Source: an uncultured Oscillibacter sp.
GTDB taxonomy: Bacteria; Bacillota; Clostridia; Oscillospirales; Oscillospiraceae
Length of the DNA: 51,155 nucleotides
NCBI GenBank assembly: GCA_910583695.1
Contig: CAJTZL010000014.1
Location: forward strand, 1 to 51,155
Direction of reading: 5' to 3'
Part shown: piece by piece, positions 32,701-40,403 of the stretch
Numbering within the stretch: the stretch's first letter is position 1
How the letters are laid out: every line of letters begins with the position of its first letter
Position numbers and translations under genes: made by a program
Notes under the pieces: model-generated
Databases searched by the model: none
What the model was told of the DNA's origin: nothing
Seen by the model: the letters and a program-made list of their open reading frames with translations, nothing else

Positions 32701-33796
32701 AGATCCGCTCCTCCAGCTTTCGGAGCTGGGATTCCCCCTGTTTCAGCTGTTCTGCCTGTCTGGCACAGCTCTCCCGGGCCTGCTTCAGCTGAGCGCCCTT
32801 GGTGGACAGATCGTCGTCCCCCATGGCCGCCCGCTGGGCCTTGGCCTGGGCCAGCCGGGTGCCCGACTGCCGCTGCCGCTCCAGCTGTTCCTCCAGCTGC
32901 CGTTCCAGGCCGCCGCGGAAGGATTCTGCATCCTGAAGCTGGTTGCGCCAGCGCTGTGTGGCGCTGACAGCCTCCAAATATGCCAAACCCTTCCGACCCA
33001 AGATATACTGGTTATACCGGGTATATTCATTGCGGATGATCTTGGCGTCCTGCATGGCCGCCTGATAGCCGTGAAGCGTATCCTCCAGGTTGTCCATCTG
33101 TTCCATCGTGCTGACCATAGCGGACAGGTCGTCATCGGTCAGCACCTGGAGGGACAGGTTGAGGATTTTCTTCACCTCGGTGGGGCGGAAATCCTTGGAC
33201 AGCTTGGGGGCCCGCACCATGATCAGCAGCTGCACCAGCTGGTCGTACTGCCGGATATCTTCAAACCCGAAGATTTGATCGTTGACCATCTCTTTGTATG
33301 CGGTCTGGCTTTCCGCCCAGCAGCTGGGGTCCCCGATGAGCTTGCGGAGTTTCTGCTTGCTCAGAGGGAGATTCTGGCTGTCCATCTTTTCATAGAGCCG
33401 AAGGCCGTCTTGGCCGATCCTCCGCCCGTCCCGGAGGCAGAAGCCCCAGAAGTCGATGCTCTTTCCCTGCTGGGCCCGCATTCCCACACCGATGGTCCGG
33501 TACTCCTCCGTGCCGGGCTTTCGGAACTCCAGGTACAGATAAGCAGTGGACTCCTCCCGCTCATTGTCGCCCAGCAGATAAAATTCCATTTTGCGGTCCC
33601 GGGAGCCGAAGGGGTCCAGACGCTCCGGACGTCTGTCCCCGTCCAGAATAAAGGGGACAAAACTCTGGGTGGTGATGGATTTACCGGCGGCATTATTGCC
33701 GCGCAGCAGGATATGTCCGTTTTGAAGGGAGAACTCCTCCTGGTCGTACAGCCAGAAGTTGAGAAATCCCAGCCTATTCATCTTCCAGCGGCTCAT
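29753..33796 (-). CDS. jetC: JetC, SMC/MukB-like ATPase of Wadjet type II
   Basis: 1347 residues of the TIGR02680 family. Residues 1-60 carry WKMNRLGFLNFWLYDQEEF and Walker A RGNNAAGKSITTQSF (positions 33-40), followed by LDPFGSRDRKMEFYLLGD. Two long Gln/Arg/Glu-rich coiled coils with a hinge between them fill about 270-1000. The C-terminal ATPase half has signature motif FSGGEKAMAMYV and Walker B ILALDEAFAGVDD. It is the loop-extruding motor of the system. ATG 33796 lies behind GGGAGAGGGGGAGG and overlaps the end of jetB by 23 bases. Confidence 0.92.
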   Translation of the reverse strand: MSRWKMNRLGFLNFWLYDQEEFSLQNGHILLRGNNAAGKSITTQSFVPFILDGDRRPERLDPFGSRDRKMEFYLLGDNEREESTAYLYLEFRKPGTEEYRTIGVGMRAQQGKSIDFWGFCLRDGRRIGQDGLRLYEKMDSQNLPLSKQKLRKLIGDPSCWAESQTAYKEMVNDQIFGFEDIRQYDQLVQLLIMVRAPKLSKDFRPTEVKKILNLSLQVLTDDDLSAMVSTMEQMDNLEDTLHGYQAAMQDAKIIRNEYTRYNQYILGRKGLAYLEAVSATQRWRNQLQDAESFRGGLERQLEEQLERQRQSGTRLAQAKAQRAAMGDDDLSTKGAQLKQARESCARQAEQLKQGESQLRKLEERISRWEVRLRTLAQDCDNARAEVRQLLRKLEGQNGLLSLGQEHDCYIHSLQRERLDTDQRPILTALRQRKQQIEDVLRALHKAEEARAIYDRACQALDQADASVREAQTVFRDARTQERDERDKLVETFTRWREQNTQLDISQNIWLEIRRALTVYRVPADWSPVRNQIDECTRICDSDLRGQLLQAETALKALVKEQQEQERELARLKAQPEPVPPRRDVTQAARLQLMLRDIPCAPLYELVDFAPGLPQRERDLLEAQLADAGLLDALVVPKEHLPAIRELLEEYPDRFLIPGPAVEQPILSLIPDATGRLPSETAACLRSISRSDPNSETALLPDGRFRCGMVRGRSHAEAPAGFVGAAAREANRQRQIRGLEERLEQLAGRVQSAQTEAADCSRRLSQLKQERARMPAAEELDQAIALLDQALRELRQAEEAQQQKLADEQTAKQVWSALEQKSLTLSTGLPYERTVSGYEEVRDAAGEYQDTLNDLERSRQQLVFAASSMEQEQDTIDEQRDQAADQRKSNEIVQTSLRVSQSSADALQAYLERPENQARARRLAELDGEIALQDQENREAGEACAGLKAELNSSRDAIARRKENLLNATIEEQDLESYFREDLELGFSGLDEGLNLEERARQAAGKIQPSDRKYTPEHMADALRSNYQRSNNSLLGYHPEIKLVFDAPNQAAHLRQRLCILFKKGGKELSLYEFIQSLQADIDSTGSILEDRDRELFENILTETISHKLRARIEESGRWVRDMTALMAALTTSMGLTFSLDWKEKKAEGAGELDTALLVNLLNKDRALLTPEDSQKVSSHFRNKVKRAREEAHVQGVSVNYADLIRSVLDYRSWYAFRLFYQRGGDGKKELSDRAFNRFSGGEKAMAMYVPLFASVSAQYQKGGASCPQILALDEAFAGVDDQNISAMFELMGVLDFDYIINSQALWGCYACVADLDIAEMHHPPNAPVVTILRYHWNGSRRSLEDSL

Positions 33797-34931
33797 CGTC
33801 CTCCCCCTCTCCCGATTCGTTTTGATAACCGGCGGGATAGCGCCCCACCAGCTTGCCCGCAGCCGGATAGAGCAAAACATCCCCGTCCAGCTCCTCCAGA
33901 AGCATCCAGCTGGCCATGTATGCGGTCAGCTCCTGACGGATGTGCTCCAGGGAGCAGGCACGCAGTTGAGAACCCCAGCCGTTCCCGTATCGGTCCCGGC
34001 AGCGCTGAAGCTCATAGCGGAACTCCCGGCGGGTGAGCAGTACGGTGTCGTCTGCCTGCCGGGGATAGACGCCCTGTATCACCTGTTCCCTCACCTGGGC
34101 ACACAGCAATAGCGCCACATCGGACAGCGCCCTGGTCCCGGGGTAGAGCGCCCCGCAGCGTTCCCCCTCGGACAAGAGGAAGAAGGCACCGTTTTTGTAG
34201 AGATGCAGCTCCCCGTTTAAAAACTGGTCCAGATTCCCGTTGACCGTCCGGCGCTGGTTTTTGATGTAGTCATAGTCGCTCTGGCTCTGGTCCGAGCAGT
34301 ATAGTCCGGGGGTCAGGGCCAGCTGCCGGTAGACCCGCCGCCGGCGCTGCTCCGTGTCATCTCTCTCCCAGGCGAGGGCTTCAAAATCCTCGATAGACTG
34401 GCAGTCCATAATGTCCCGGCCAAAATGCACCGGAAAGTGCCGGGACAGGCCGGTGTTTTCATAGAGAACCTCCTGAGTTTGATCACTGCCGAAAAGGGCA
34501 CTGTTCCCGTCGTAAACCAGCACCAGTCCCACTTCCTGGGCGTATTGGAGAACCCGGACCAGAGATTTTCGATGGGGGAACCGGGTCCAGTCCACCGGCT
34601 GCACTTCACTGAGGAAGGTCTTAACAGCCTGGGTCAGGGAGGAGAGCAGAAAGGGGGCGCCGTCATCCAAGTCCGCCAAAAACAGCAAAAGGGCGCACAG
34701 CAGGCAGTAATCCAGCGGCTCCTGAAAGGACTGAATGCCCATCCAGGGCATGGCCCTGGGCGGGACCTTCTCCAGCTTGACCACCGACTCGTTAACTACC
34801 AGGTTCCAGCCCAGCAGCTCGTTGACCAGTCTGCGGTAATCGGGCAGGGTTCGCTTCAGGCTGAAATAGAGCTCCTTGTCCTCCCTGCGTGTCACCCAGA
34901 ACCGGTCCAGCAGGGCGCGAAATTCATACAT
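33774..34931 (-). CDS. jetB: JetB, Wadjet type II kleisin-associated winged-helix subunit
   Basis: 385 residues of the TIGR02678/DUF2398 family, recognised from LLGWNLVVNESVVKLEKVPP, the central QRRTVNGNLDQFLNGELHLY and YPGTRALSDVALLLC. By analogy with MukE it is a regulatory winged-helix subunit that bridges JetA and JetC. The C-terminus is acidic (GEGEDDEPLEDE). ATG 34931 follows GAGGAGG and overlaps the jetA stop by 8 bases. Confidence 0.87.
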   Translation of the reverse strand: MYEFRALLDRFWVTRREDKELYFSLKRTLPDYRRLVNELLGWNLVVNESVVKLEKVPPRAMPWMGIQSFQEPLDYCLLCALLLFLADLDDGAPFLLSSLTQAVKTFLSEVQPVDWTRFPHRKSLVRVLQYAQEVGLVLVYDGNSALFGSDQTQEVLYENTGLSRHFPVHFGRDIMDCQSIEDFEALAWERDDTEQRRRRVYRQLALTPGLYCSDQSQSDYDYIKNQRRTVNGNLDQFLNGELHLYKNGAFFLLSEGERCGALYPGTRALSDVALLLCAQVREQVIQGVYPRQADDTVLLTRREFRYELQRCRDRYGNGWGSQLRACSLEHIRQELTAYMASWMLLEELDGDVLLYPAAGKLVGRYPAGYQNESGEGEDDEPLEDE

Positions 34932-36411
34932 CGCCAGCCTCCTCAAAGATCAGTACGCAGCTGGGCATGGTCAAAAACCCGTCGGTGCACCGCAGAGCAC
35001 AGACCTGACTGCCCCGCTTTTTCAATCGGTAGGATTGTCCGTATTGGGTCAATCCCCGCTTATCGGGGCTGAGGTTGGCCAGTGCCACCCAGGACAGGAA
35101 CACGGTGCGCACAGCTGGGGAGACGGGGGTATCCAGCGCAGCCAGGTCCAGCTTTCCGTCCCGGATATGGCCCATGACCTCCTGCCGGAGGGCACGTTCC
35201 TTCTCCAGGATCTTCTGACGCTGGGCCGCCTTTTCGGCGCTCTTGTCCGCAAAGCCGGTGCGGTCCATCCGGGGCCTGTAGGAGCGGTTTCTAGGCTGGA
35301 GGGAGTACTCCATAGGGGACTCGTCGTAGGGGCTCAAGTCAATGCGCTCCGACTCCCGGATGTGGTCAAAGGCAAAATGCCGGGCCTGCTGGGCACCAAA
35401 TACCAAGGAGGAGAGACGATGTCCCTCCTCCACCGTCCGAAACCCGGCAAACAGGGTGAGCAGATGGCGAAGCTCTGCCTTGTTGCTTACCCCCATATTC
35501 TCCATTTGTACCAGCAGGGCCGCATTCTGTACCGCCCTGCGGATGACCTCGTTGGTTACGTTCAGCACCTGCCGGGCGGCGGGATCGCTACCGGTGAACC
35601 AAGCGGTCAAAGATCGCCAGACACCCTGACACCGGGTTTGCAGTTCCGCTTCCCAGTTGGGGGGCTGTTCAGACTGGGGGCGAGGGATCTCCAGCTCACT
35701 GCGCTGGACCAGCTCCAAAATGTGAGTGACCCGCGCCGGAGAAAGCTGCTCCAGCTGTGCGCCGATCTGTGCGGCACTGCGCTGGAGGTCCTGGATAAAA
35801 TCCTCCAGATAGCGGACGAGGTTCTGCTTATAGACAATGAAATCCACCGATTTCATCTGCATTTCCATTCCTGGGCCATAGAACTCCCGGAGGAAATCCT
35901 GGTGGTTTTGGCTCAGCCGCTGAAAGTCCTCCTGCAGGTCCTGCCACCAGGCGTTGACCTCCCGGAGGGGCATTTTATCCAACTGCTCCGCTCTATGCAG
36001 CCCCTTCCAAATACGGCGGAACGGACTGACGGAGAGACCGGCAGTCCGGGTAGACAGATTTTCTAAGGTGATGGTCAGCCGTTCGATCTCAATGGCCGTC
36101 TGGGACATCATATACTGAAACTGTCGGTTTTTAAACTCGGCGATCGTGCGGGGCTTGCGGGGGTCCTGGATGGGCGTGAGGTTCTTCCACTTGACCAGCT
36201 GCTGCAGGTCCAGTGTCAGCTGCTCCGGGGGATAGTCCGCAAAGACGGCCTGTCTCCGCAGTAGGGCCAGAACAGTGTCCCGGTCCATTTGATAGTGCAT
36301 CTTCTGGTGCTCCAGATAGAAAATGCGCATGATTGTACGATATACGGTGTAGTTGTCTGCAGAGAGATATCTGGTCTCCGATATGCTGTCTAATAAGTTG
36401 GCTTGCAGCAT
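34924..36411 (-). CDS. jetA: JetA, Wadjet type II kleisin-like subunit
   Basis: 495 residues of the TIGR02677/DUF2397 family: SADNYTVYRTIMRIFYLEHQ near the N-terminus, LTLDLQQLVKWKNLTPIQD, RTIAEFKNRQFQYMMSQ, and a long helical middle. By analogy with MukF it is the kleisin that closes the SMC ring. It is the first gene of a four-gene coupled operon (jetA-B-C-D, each overlapping the next). ATG 36411 has RBS AGGAAAGG, and a good promoter ends about 45 bases upstream. Confidence 0.88.
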   Translation of the reverse strand: MLQANLLDSISETRYLSADNYTVYRTIMRIFYLEHQKMHYQMDRDTVLALLRRQAVFADYPPEQLTLDLQQLVKWKNLTPIQDPRKPRTIAEFKNRQFQYMMSQTAIEIERLTITLENLSTRTAGLSVSPFRRIWKGLHRAEQLDKMPLREVNAWWQDLQEDFQRLSQNHQDFLREFYGPGMEMQMKSVDFIVYKQNLVRYLEDFIQDLQRSAAQIGAQLEQLSPARVTHILELVQRSELEIPRPQSEQPPNWEAELQTRCQGVWRSLTAWFTGSDPAARQVLNVTNEVIRRAVQNAALLVQMENMGVSNKAELRHLLTLFAGFRTVEEGHRLSSLVFGAQQARHFAFDHIRESERIDLSPYDESPMEYSLQPRNRSYRPRMDRTGFADKSAEKAAQRQKILEKERALRQEVMGHIRDGKLDLAALDTPVSPAVRTVFLSWVALANLSPDKRGLTQYGQSYRLKKRGSQVCALRCTDGFLTMPSCVLIFEEAGDV

Positions 36412-36455
36412 AATCCATCAACCTTTCCTGCTTAATTACCTTTATCGACTTTATT

Positions 36456-36484
36456 ATCATACTATATCTGTCTCAACATTACAA
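36456..36484 (-). promoter_or_regulatory. jetABCD promoter
   Basis: On the minus strand TTGTAA (36484-36479) and TATGAT (36461-36456) are 17 bases apart in AT-rich DNA. This gives a leader of about 40 bases before jetA. It is a normal sigma-A form; no operator is evident. Confidence 0.65.
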
Positions 36485-36634
36485 TCATATATTGTGATTT
36501 CTGTTTCATACAACCTGTTGATGACAATTTTTATGAAAGAATCTGCTTCGATTTTGAACGAACCCCCATGCTTCATTGTTCAAGAAGGATGGGAGATACA
36601 AGGTGTGGGCCCCATCTTTTTGTCTATGAAGTCA

Positions 36635-36659
36635 AAACCTCCGGCTAAACCGGAGGTTT
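36635..36659. repeat. 10-bp hairpin, terminator or IS200/IS605-type end
   Basis: AAACCTCCGG (36635-36644) pairs with CCGGAGGTTT (36650-36659) around CTAAA. Short hairpins of this style end IS200/IS605-like elements in clostridia, but no transposase is nearby, so a terminator is equally likely. Confidence 0.5.
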
Positions 36660-36678
36660 AAGCAAGCCCCGGAGGGAC

Positions 36679-37059
36679 ATGATGCGGACAAAACTCCTTA
36701 AGAGGCCTCGAAAGGTTTGCCGACTGCATTTCTTTCACGGGTCATCCTTTAATGAAACGGTTGACATGGAAGTAATCTGCAAATTTATTCGTGCCAACAG
36801 TTTGATATCTGTCATGGCACTGCCGGAAGCCTTTCGAAATCCAAAATTGGAGTTCATCGTTCTTTCTGCCGAAAACGAACACCGGGCACAGCGAAAGACA
36901 GGTGTGCCCTGCGTCAACCAGTCTTTGATGGGAACAATCCTACATACAGATATGACGCTTATGACGCTATCTAAACTGCGTGATGAAAAACCGGGGAAAT
37001 ATGAAAATGCTGATGGCTACAAATGTGGTGCCAGACGTCCTTTTACGGCGCAAACCTAA
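36679..37059 (+). CDS. hypothetical protein, doubtful
   Basis: 126 codons starting at ATG 36679 or 36682 just after GGAGGG. The middle reads DMEVICKF and ALPEAFRNPKLEFIVLSAE, vaguely like the small beta-strand proteins that act as antitoxins, and then loses regularity. I cannot assign a family. Being flanked by a hairpin and AT-rich debris, it may be a decayed gene. Confidence 0.3.
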   Translation: MMRTKLLKRPRKVCRLHFFHGSSFNETVDMEVICKFIRANSLISVMALPEAFRNPKLEFIVLSAENEHRAQRKTGVPCVNQSLMGTILHTDMTLMTLSKLRDEKPGKYENADGYKCGARRPFTAQT

Positions 37060-37572
37060 GATGGTGGAGTGCTGAATCTGACTTGGCAGAAGGATGTGCA
37101 GAGGTATATATCCACTTCCGCACCTCACAGGCATCTACCATATTGCAAACCAATGGATGAAACCTATATTACTGTTCGGAATTTGCTGGATCGCTTTCTG
37201 GTGCGTATCTTTAGTGGTGACCGTTTCTGCACAGGAGATAGGGAATGCACTTTATCTGAAATAGGCTGGCTTTGAGGATTCTGTTCAATATTCCCTCATA
37301 TTGTTTGCCAAAACTTAACCGAAGCACGGAGCTAAATGGAGAAGAAATGACTGCCACGCAAAGTGCACCGCCGCCGCACAGACGGCAGCCATTCCCACGG
37401 CCGCCCCCTGCCGTCCTCAAAACAGCATAAAAAAGTTCATATTTTAGCATATAATATAATATCAATATTTTTCTATCCGCAAATTTGCAAATTCCCCTCA
37501 ATAATATGGCATCGCCTCCTTCCTGCATAAAACCTGCTGTTCTGCCCGGGTACAGTTTTCTGCCGCATATGA
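37060..37572. other. AT-rich intergenic stretch
   Basis: No supported gene. Short open frames exist on both strands without good RBS or family resemblance. It includes an AT-rich tract near 37440-37480 and a perfect 10-bp palindrome GCAAATTTGC at about 37480-37490. Confidence 0.4.
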
Positions 37573-37602
37573 TTGACACGATTGAGGGACACATGATATT
37601 AT
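37573..37602 (+). promoter_or_regulatory. promoter of the histidine kinase pair
   Basis: TTGACA (37573-37578) and TATTAT (37597-37602) are 18 bases apart on the plus strand, about 155 bases before the start codon I favour. It is the only strong candidate in this spacer. Confidence 0.65.
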
Positions 37603-37758
37603 AACATAAATTTTTATGACTTTTTCGGAGGAGCCGTTGGAACAAAGCGGAACGGTGCCGGCATTTTGAAACCACGCTTTCCAGAAAAGCACTTCTTTGC
37701 ATGGGAATCCGCTGCGGGAACCATGGTCTGGGAACGGGGCAATATGGAGGACAGGCAT

Positions 37759-40353
37759 ATGGATTATTCGGAGGGACGTTTGGATCGGACTGGGGAGGAC
37801 GCTCCGGCTGCCGGGATTCAAGAACGGCACGGCAACATACAAAGCGTTCAGAACCTGGAGGCCGTCATCAACGAGGGCCTTCGCGCTGCCCTGCTGGAGG
37901 AGACGCCGGACCAGTCGCTGGCGGTATTGCTGAAGTATCTGGGAAATGCGCTGAACGGAGAGCGGACCTACATATTTGAGCAGAACGAGTCCGGCTGTGA
38001 CGACAACACCTATGAATGGGCGGCCGACGGGGTGGAGCCGGAAAAGGAGAGCCTCCAAAACGTCCCCCCGGAGGTGTGCGCAAGCTGGTATCGAAAGTTT
38101 GGCGTCGGCAAGCACATCGTCATCGGAAGCCTGGAGGATATCCGGGAGACGGATCCGCTTCAATACGAGAACTTGAAGCGTCAGGGCGTGCATTCCCTTG
38201 TGGTGGTTCCCCTGTATGACGGAAAAAAGATCATCGGCTTTTATGGTGTGGACAATCCCCCCGTGAAGTCGCTGGAATATGCGTCCAATATGCTCCAGAC
38301 GGCGGCGTACTTTATTGTGTCTTCCCTGAAGCGGCGCAACTTGGTCCGGGAGCTTCAAAAACGGAGCTATAACGTGCTCCACGCCCTCAGCGTGGACTAT
38401 CTGGGCATCTATGAGGTGAACTTCGACACGGGCGAATGTGAGGTTTACCGCAGCAGCCGGCAGATGGAAGTGGATTGGGCGGCCAATTTTCAGGACGGCT
38501 ATACGGCGGCGATGGAGCGGTATATCTCTGAGTATGTGGTTCCCCGGGACCAGGAGCACCTCCGCACGGTGACGAAGAAAAGCTATGTGCTTGCCCGGCT
38601 CAAGACCAAGAAGAAGTTCTCGGTCCGGTACCAGGTAAAGGACAGCTCCTCCGGGCTGAAGCACTTGGAGATCCATTTTTCCGCCACGGAGAATACTGCG
38701 ACGGAGAACTGCGCCATTTTCGCGCTGCGGGATGTCAACGCCCTTGTGGAGCAGGAGGAGAAGTACAAGCTGGAGGCACGGCAGAGCCTGGAGGACATTC
38801 TGGAGGGCGCCCGGACCGGAATCTGGACGATTGAGCTGGAGGAGGGCTGTCCGCCGAGGATGTACGCGGATAGGACCATGCGGATTCTCCTGGGCGTGCC
38901 GGACGAGATCGGGCCGGAGGCGTGCTACCGGCACTGGTTTGCGGGCATCGAGCCGGATTATGTGGAGATGGTGGAGGAGTCCGTGCAGGAGATGCTGAAG
39001 GGCGGACGCGCGGAAGTGGTGTACCCCTGGAATCATCCGAAGCTGGGGAAGATCTATGTCCGCTGCGGCGGCGTGCCAGACCGGACCTTTGAAAAATCCG
39101 GCGTCAGCCTGAACGGATACCATCAGGACATCACCGAAGTCATGGTGACGAGAAAGAAGCAGGAACAGTCCATCATGGAGCTCCTGGAGCGTGTGCGGCA
39201 GGCAAACTCGGCAAAAAGCGAATTTCTCTCCCACATGTCCCACGATCTCCGCACGCCCATCAACGGAATCCTGGGAATGTTGGCCATTCTGGAAAAGAGC
39301 CAGGACGCCCCGGAGCGGCAGAGGGAGTGCCGAAAGAAGATCCGTGTGTCAACGGAGCATCTGCTGTCCCTGGTGAACGATGTCCTCCAGGTCAGCAAGC
39401 TGGAGAGCGGAAGGCCTGCGGCGGTGAAGGAGCCCTTTGACCTTCATGACACGCTGGAGGACTGCATCACGATTCTCTCCTCTCTGGCGGAGGAGCGGGG
39501 AATCCGCCTGGAGCTGGAGGATTCCGGGCTGCGGCACAGCAGAGTCATCGGGAATCCCCTGCATTTGAAGCAGATTCTGACGAATGTCATCGACAACGCG
39601 CTGCGATACAATCGGCCCCATGGCGCCGTCTTTGTCCGGGCGGAGGAGACCTCCTTCCAGGATGGAACGGCAAACTGCCGGTTTGTCGTCGAGGACACCG
39701 GAATCGGCATTGGAGAGGATTTCAAGGAGCACATTTTTGAGCCCTTCACCCAGGAACACCAGGGGGCGAGAACGAACTATAACGGAGTTGGACTCGGCAT
39801 GTCCATCGTAAAGAAGCTGGTCGACCAGATGAAGGGAACGGTTGAGATAGAAAGCCGGGTCGGCCAGGGGAGCGTGGTTCAGATCCTGCTTCCCCTCCGA
39901 GCCGATGAGACGGGGCGCAAAGAGCCTGCGGACGAGGTTTGGACGATGCCGGACAATGTGGCTGGGATGCGCGTGCTTCTGGTGGAGGACAACGAGATCA
40001 ACTGTGAAATTGTGGAGTACATTCTCCGGGACGCGGGCGTGAAGGTCGTGACGGCCAGCAACGGAAAAGCCGCCGTGGACGCATTCACGGCAGCCGAGCC
40101 CGGGGCGTTTGACTGCGTGCTCATGGATTTGATGATGCCGGTCATGAGCGGATACGAGGCGGCGCGGGTGATTCGCGGCTTGAAGCGGAGCGACGCGGAA
40201 GCCGTGCCCATCATAGCGCTGTCGGCCAATGCATTCGACGAGGACATTGCGCTGGCAAAAGACGCTGGGATGAACGAACACCTGGCAAAACCGGTGGACA
40301 TCCGTAAAATGTTCCAGGTCATGAGCCGGCTGAGAGGCCGGCAGAGCCGGTAA
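37759..40353 (+). CDS. soluble hybrid histidine kinase with GAF, PAS and receiver domains
   Basis: 864 residues from ATG 37759, chosen because GGAGG lies 8 bases upstream; TTG 37666 and ATGs at 37723 and 37744 are poorer. No membrane segment. A GAF-like sensor (about 25-185; VHSLVVVPLYDGKKIIGFYG), two PAS-like regions (about 195-460), HisKA with SHMSHDLRTPINGILGM (His495), HATPase_c (NVIDNALRYN, EDTGIGIGED, GVGLGMSIVKKL), and one C-terminal receiver (LLVEDNEINCEI; Asp790 in LMDLMMPVMSGYE; Lys in LAKPVD). Phosphate would pass from His495 to Asp790. No output domain or separate regulator is adjacent. A second hybrid kinase follows after 50 bases. Confidence 0.9.
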   Translation: MDYSEGRLDRTGEDAPAAGIQERHGNIQSVQNLEAVINEGLRAALLEETPDQSLAVLLKYLGNALNGERTYIFEQNESGCDDNTYEWAADGVEPEKESLQNVPPEVCASWYRKFGVGKHIVIGSLEDIRETDPLQYENLKRQGVHSLVVVPLYDGKKIIGFYGVDNPPVKSLEYASNMLQTAAYFIVSSLKRRNLVRELQKRSYNVLHALSVDYLGIYEVNFDTGECEVYRSSRQMEVDWAANFQDGYTAAMERYISEYVVPRDQEHLRTVTKKSYVLARLKTKKKFSVRYQVKDSSSGLKHLEIHFSATENTATENCAIFALRDVNALVEQEEKYKLEARQSLEDILEGARTGIWTIELEEGCPPRMYADRTMRILLGVPDEIGPEACYRHWFAGIEPDYVEMVEESVQEMLKGGRAEVVYPWNHPKLGKIYVRCGGVPDRTFEKSGVSLNGYHQDITEVMVTRKKQEQSIMELLERVRQANSAKSEFLSHMSHDLRTPINGILGMLAILEKSQDAPERQRECRKKIRVSTEHLLSLVNDVLQVSKLESGRPAAVKEPFDLHDTLEDCITILSSLAEERGIRLELEDSGLRHSRVIGNPLHLKQILTNVIDNALRYNRPHGAVFVRAEETSFQDGTANCRFVVEDTGIGIGEDFKEHIFEPFTQEHQGARTNYNGVGLGMSIVKKLVDQMKGTVEIESRVGQGSVVQILLPLRADETGRKEPADEVWTMPDNVAGMRVLLVEDNEINCEIVEYILRDAGVKVVTASNGKAAVDAFTAAEPGAFDCVLMDLMMPVMSGYEAARVIRGLKRSDAEAVPIIALSANAFDEDIALAKDAGMNEHLAKPVDIRKMFQVMSRLRGRQSR

Positions 40354-40403
40354 ACGGATGGTCCGGACAATTGAAACGCTGAACACTGTGGAGATGGAAA
40401 CGT

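Noticed and set aside
32564..34036. 490-codon plus-strand frame opposite jetC and jetB
   Set aside because: It is antisense to intact Wadjet genes and shows no recognisable motif or RBS.
37211..37702. 163-codon minus-strand frame in the spacer before the kinases
   Set aside because: It runs across the kinase promoter, has no good RBS and matches no family.
37498..39243. 581-codon minus-strand frame opposite the first histidine kinase
   Set aside because: Shadow of a kinase whose GAF, PAS and H-box motifs are clear on the plus strand.
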